In this document: positions 62,724-64,000 of the stretch, piece after piece
Numbering within the stretch: the first letter of the stretch is position 1
Layout: every line of letters begins with the position of its first letter
From: Marinobacter sp.
GTDB lineage: Bacteria; Pseudomonadota; Gammaproteobacteria; Pseudomonadales; Oleiphilaceae
Length of the DNA stretch: 64,000 nt
Direction: 5' to 3'
Assembly (NCBI GenBank): GCA_018402255.1
Contig: JAGYIS010000004.1
Coordinates: 1-64,000, forward strand
Made by a program: the position numbers and the translations under genes
Notes under the pieces: generated by a model
Told to the model about the DNA's origin: nothing
The model's input: the letters and a program-made list of their open reading frames with translations, nothing else
Databases searched by the model: none

Positions 62724-63256
62724 GGCATAGGCTCACTGTCAGTGGCTGTGGCCAACAGGATGGCAAGCGTTTTCAGTGATGCGGTGGTCTCGGCCTCAGA
62801 GTTCCGAAGCGGCGCTGCAGCGAGTAGGTTCTGCAGAATGGCGGTGTTGCGATCAAGCATGGTGCCAGTCCCCGGGTTACTGGAGTTCAGGTGTTGCCAA
62901 GCCAAAGCCAGTTCGCTCTTCTCGGCCTGTAATTCCGCTTTTGCCAGCGCTTCCCGAAGCTCACGACAAGCATTATGATTCCGGGGAATGGATTTGCGTG
63001 CCGAACGAATGCTGCCGGTTACACGGGCGCGCCACTCTGTTACCTTAGCGCCCTCAACGCCAGTGAACGTATGTCCATTCGCGCCTAGCCAACCGGCACA
63101 CAGTATGCGGGTTACGCTCCAGCCTTGTGCCTGCAGGTCCAGACAGATCTCGGCCAGCTCGGGTTTTCGCCAGCAGGCCAGAGCATAACGCCACAAAGGA
63201 TTGTCTGGTTCCATGGTTGCCGGCAGAGCCAACGGTTCTGTCTGCGGAACGGTCAT
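62720..63256 (-). CDS. TIGR02444/DUF2390 family protein
   Basis: Cytoplasmic protein of 178 residues. The conserved part LWRYALACWRKPELAEICLDLQAQGWSVTRILCAGWLGANGHTF matches the TIGR02444 family, which is typically next to an ABC-F ATPase gene in Pseudomonas-like genomes, as here. Function unknown. It is divergent from the ABC-F gene with 44 bases between start codons. Confidence 0.85.
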   Translation of the reverse strand: MTVPQTEPLALPATMEPDNPLWRYALACWRKPELAEICLDLQAQGWSVTRILCAGWLGANGHTFTGVEGAKVTEWRARVTGSIRSARKSIPRNHNACRELREALAKAELQAEKSELALAWQHLNSSNPGTGTMLDRNTAILQNLLAAAPLRNSEAETTASLKTLAILLATATDSEPMP

Positions 63257-63300
63257 GGTGGGGCGCTTCCCTGGCTGAAATCCATGGATAAAGTACGTCT

Positions 63301-64000
63301 ATGTTAACGATAACCGATCTCAGTTTACAACGAGGCGGCGTCTGGTTACTAGAGAACGTCAGTCTCACGGTTCAACCCGGCCAGCGAGTGGCGATTGTCG
63401 GGGCCAATGGTGCCGGTAAATCCAGCCTGTTTCAGCTCTTGTTGGGCCAGCTTGCGCCGGAACAGGGCGCGGTGTCTTTGCCCGGCGGTTGCCGGATTGC
63501 ACATATGGCACAGGAAGTAGCCGCCAGTTCCCGTTCGGCCCGGGATTTTGTACTGGATGGTGATTTCGAGCTCCGGCGTATGGAGCGTGAACTCGCAGAC
63601 GCCGAAGCCCGCAGTGATGACCATGCCATTGCCAGGCTGCACGGTGAACTGGATATCCATGAGGCCTGGTCGGCGTCCCGGCGGGCGGAAGCCTTGCTGC
63701 GAGGGCTCGGGTTTGTCGACAGCGATGCCGAGCGGCCGGTGTCAGCGTTCTCCGGGGGCTGGCGTATTCGCCTGAATCTTGCCCAGGCCCTGATGCGCCC
63801 GTCAGATCTTTTGCTGCTGGATGAGCCCACCAACCACCTGGATCTCGATGCCTGTCTGTGGCTGGAAAACTGGCTGCGCAAATACCCGGGTACTTTGCTG
63901 TTTATCTCTCACGATCGCGATTTCATGGATCGGGTGGCGACCCATCTGGTGCACTTTGATCAGAAGAAACTGGCACTCTATACCGGTAACTACTCCGCCT
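63301..64000 (+). CDS. ABC-F family ATPase (YheS/Uup type), truncated by window edge
   Basis: First 233 codons of a two-domain ATPase, not in the ORF track because it runs off the window. Walker A GANGAGKSSLFQLLLG, signature FSGGWRIRLNLAQALM, Walker B LLLLDEPTNHLDLDACLWLE and LLFISHDRDF are visible in the first ATPase domain. There are no membrane helices. ABC-F proteins act on ribosomes in translation or antibiotic protection; YheS is a good guess by the LDACLWLENWL segment. Confidence 0.92.
   Translation, partial: MLTITDLSLQRGGVWLLENVSLTVQPGQRVAIVGANGAGKSSLFQLLLGQLAPEQGAVSLPGGCRIAHMAQEVAASSRSARDFVLDGDFELRRMERELADAEARSDDHAIARLHGELDIHEAWSASRRAEALLRGLGFVDSDAERPVSAFSGGWRIRLNLAQALMRPSDLLLLDEPTNHLDLDACLWLENWLRKYPGTLLFISHDRDFMDRVATHLVHFDQKKLALYTGNYSA

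Overview
The window looks like a chromosomal segment of a marine, hydrocarbon-associated gammaproteobacterium, most likely Marinobacter or a close relative. This rests on remembered family resemblance only: a CYP153A-type alkane hydroxylase with its ferredoxin, a three-subunit respiratory formate dehydrogenase operon, and gammaproteobacterial housekeeping genes (rep, tex, gshA, rmf, rsd/algQ, dsbB, bfd-bfr).

Layout. 1-5.3 kb: LpxR-like outer-membrane deacylase, CYP153 P450 plus [2Fe-2S] ferredoxin, a divergent AraC-type regulator and an Old Yellow Enzyme. 5.4-12.8 kb (minus strand): a formate dehydrogenase operon read as DUF3305, DUF3306, TorD-like chaperone, small Tat-target protein, alpha, beta and gamma subunits, an unannotated 42-residue membrane peptide and a TusA-like protein. 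12.9-17 kb (plus strand, divergent): polyferredoxin, Mrp/NBP35 ATPase, a biotin/lipoate-ligase-like protein and a DUF6505-like protein, a probable maturation module. 17-23.6 kb: moeA, mobB, mobA, fdhD, a tungstate transporter (tupA, tupC, tupB) and a divergent HTH plus PBP-like regulator. Together 5.4-23.6 kb supplies the enzyme, its metal, its cofactor and its sulfuration factor, and suggests a tungsten- or molybdenum-dependent formate dehydrogenase whose active-site ligand is Cys.

23.6-30 kb is a mixed segment: a GAF-PAS-GGDEF-EAL protein, remnants of a GMC oxidoreductase and of a MipA/OmpV porin-like protein, a phospholipase D-like lipoprotein and a serine hydrolase. A T-arm fragment of tRNA-Arg lies at its left edge. 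30.06-45.2 kb is an integrative island between a 49-bp tRNA-Arg 3'-end duplication and the intact tRNA-Arg(CCG). It holds a tyrosine integrase, a DUF6387-like protein, an AlpA-like protein, a replication-like HTH protein, and a six-gene minus-strand operon: SNF2 helicase, DUF4391, small ORF, type III Mod, RhuM, type III Res. This is the best candidate for an incompletely described defence system.

45.3-64 kb is core chromosome: yaeQ, lrgA-lrgB-like genes, bfd, bfr, phosphomannomutase, pldA, a membrane protein, cytochrome c5, rep helicase, a second GGDEF-EAL protein, tex, gshA, rmf, fliL-like, dsbB, rsd/algQ, an FKBP isomerase, two small conserved proteins and a truncated ABC-F ATPase at the window edge. 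From 37.7 to 59 kb, six genes (rhuM, DUF4391, pldA, rep, tex, gshA) carry single-base indels, several in short homopolymers. Because essential or core genes are hit, sequencing or assembly error is the likeliest explanation.
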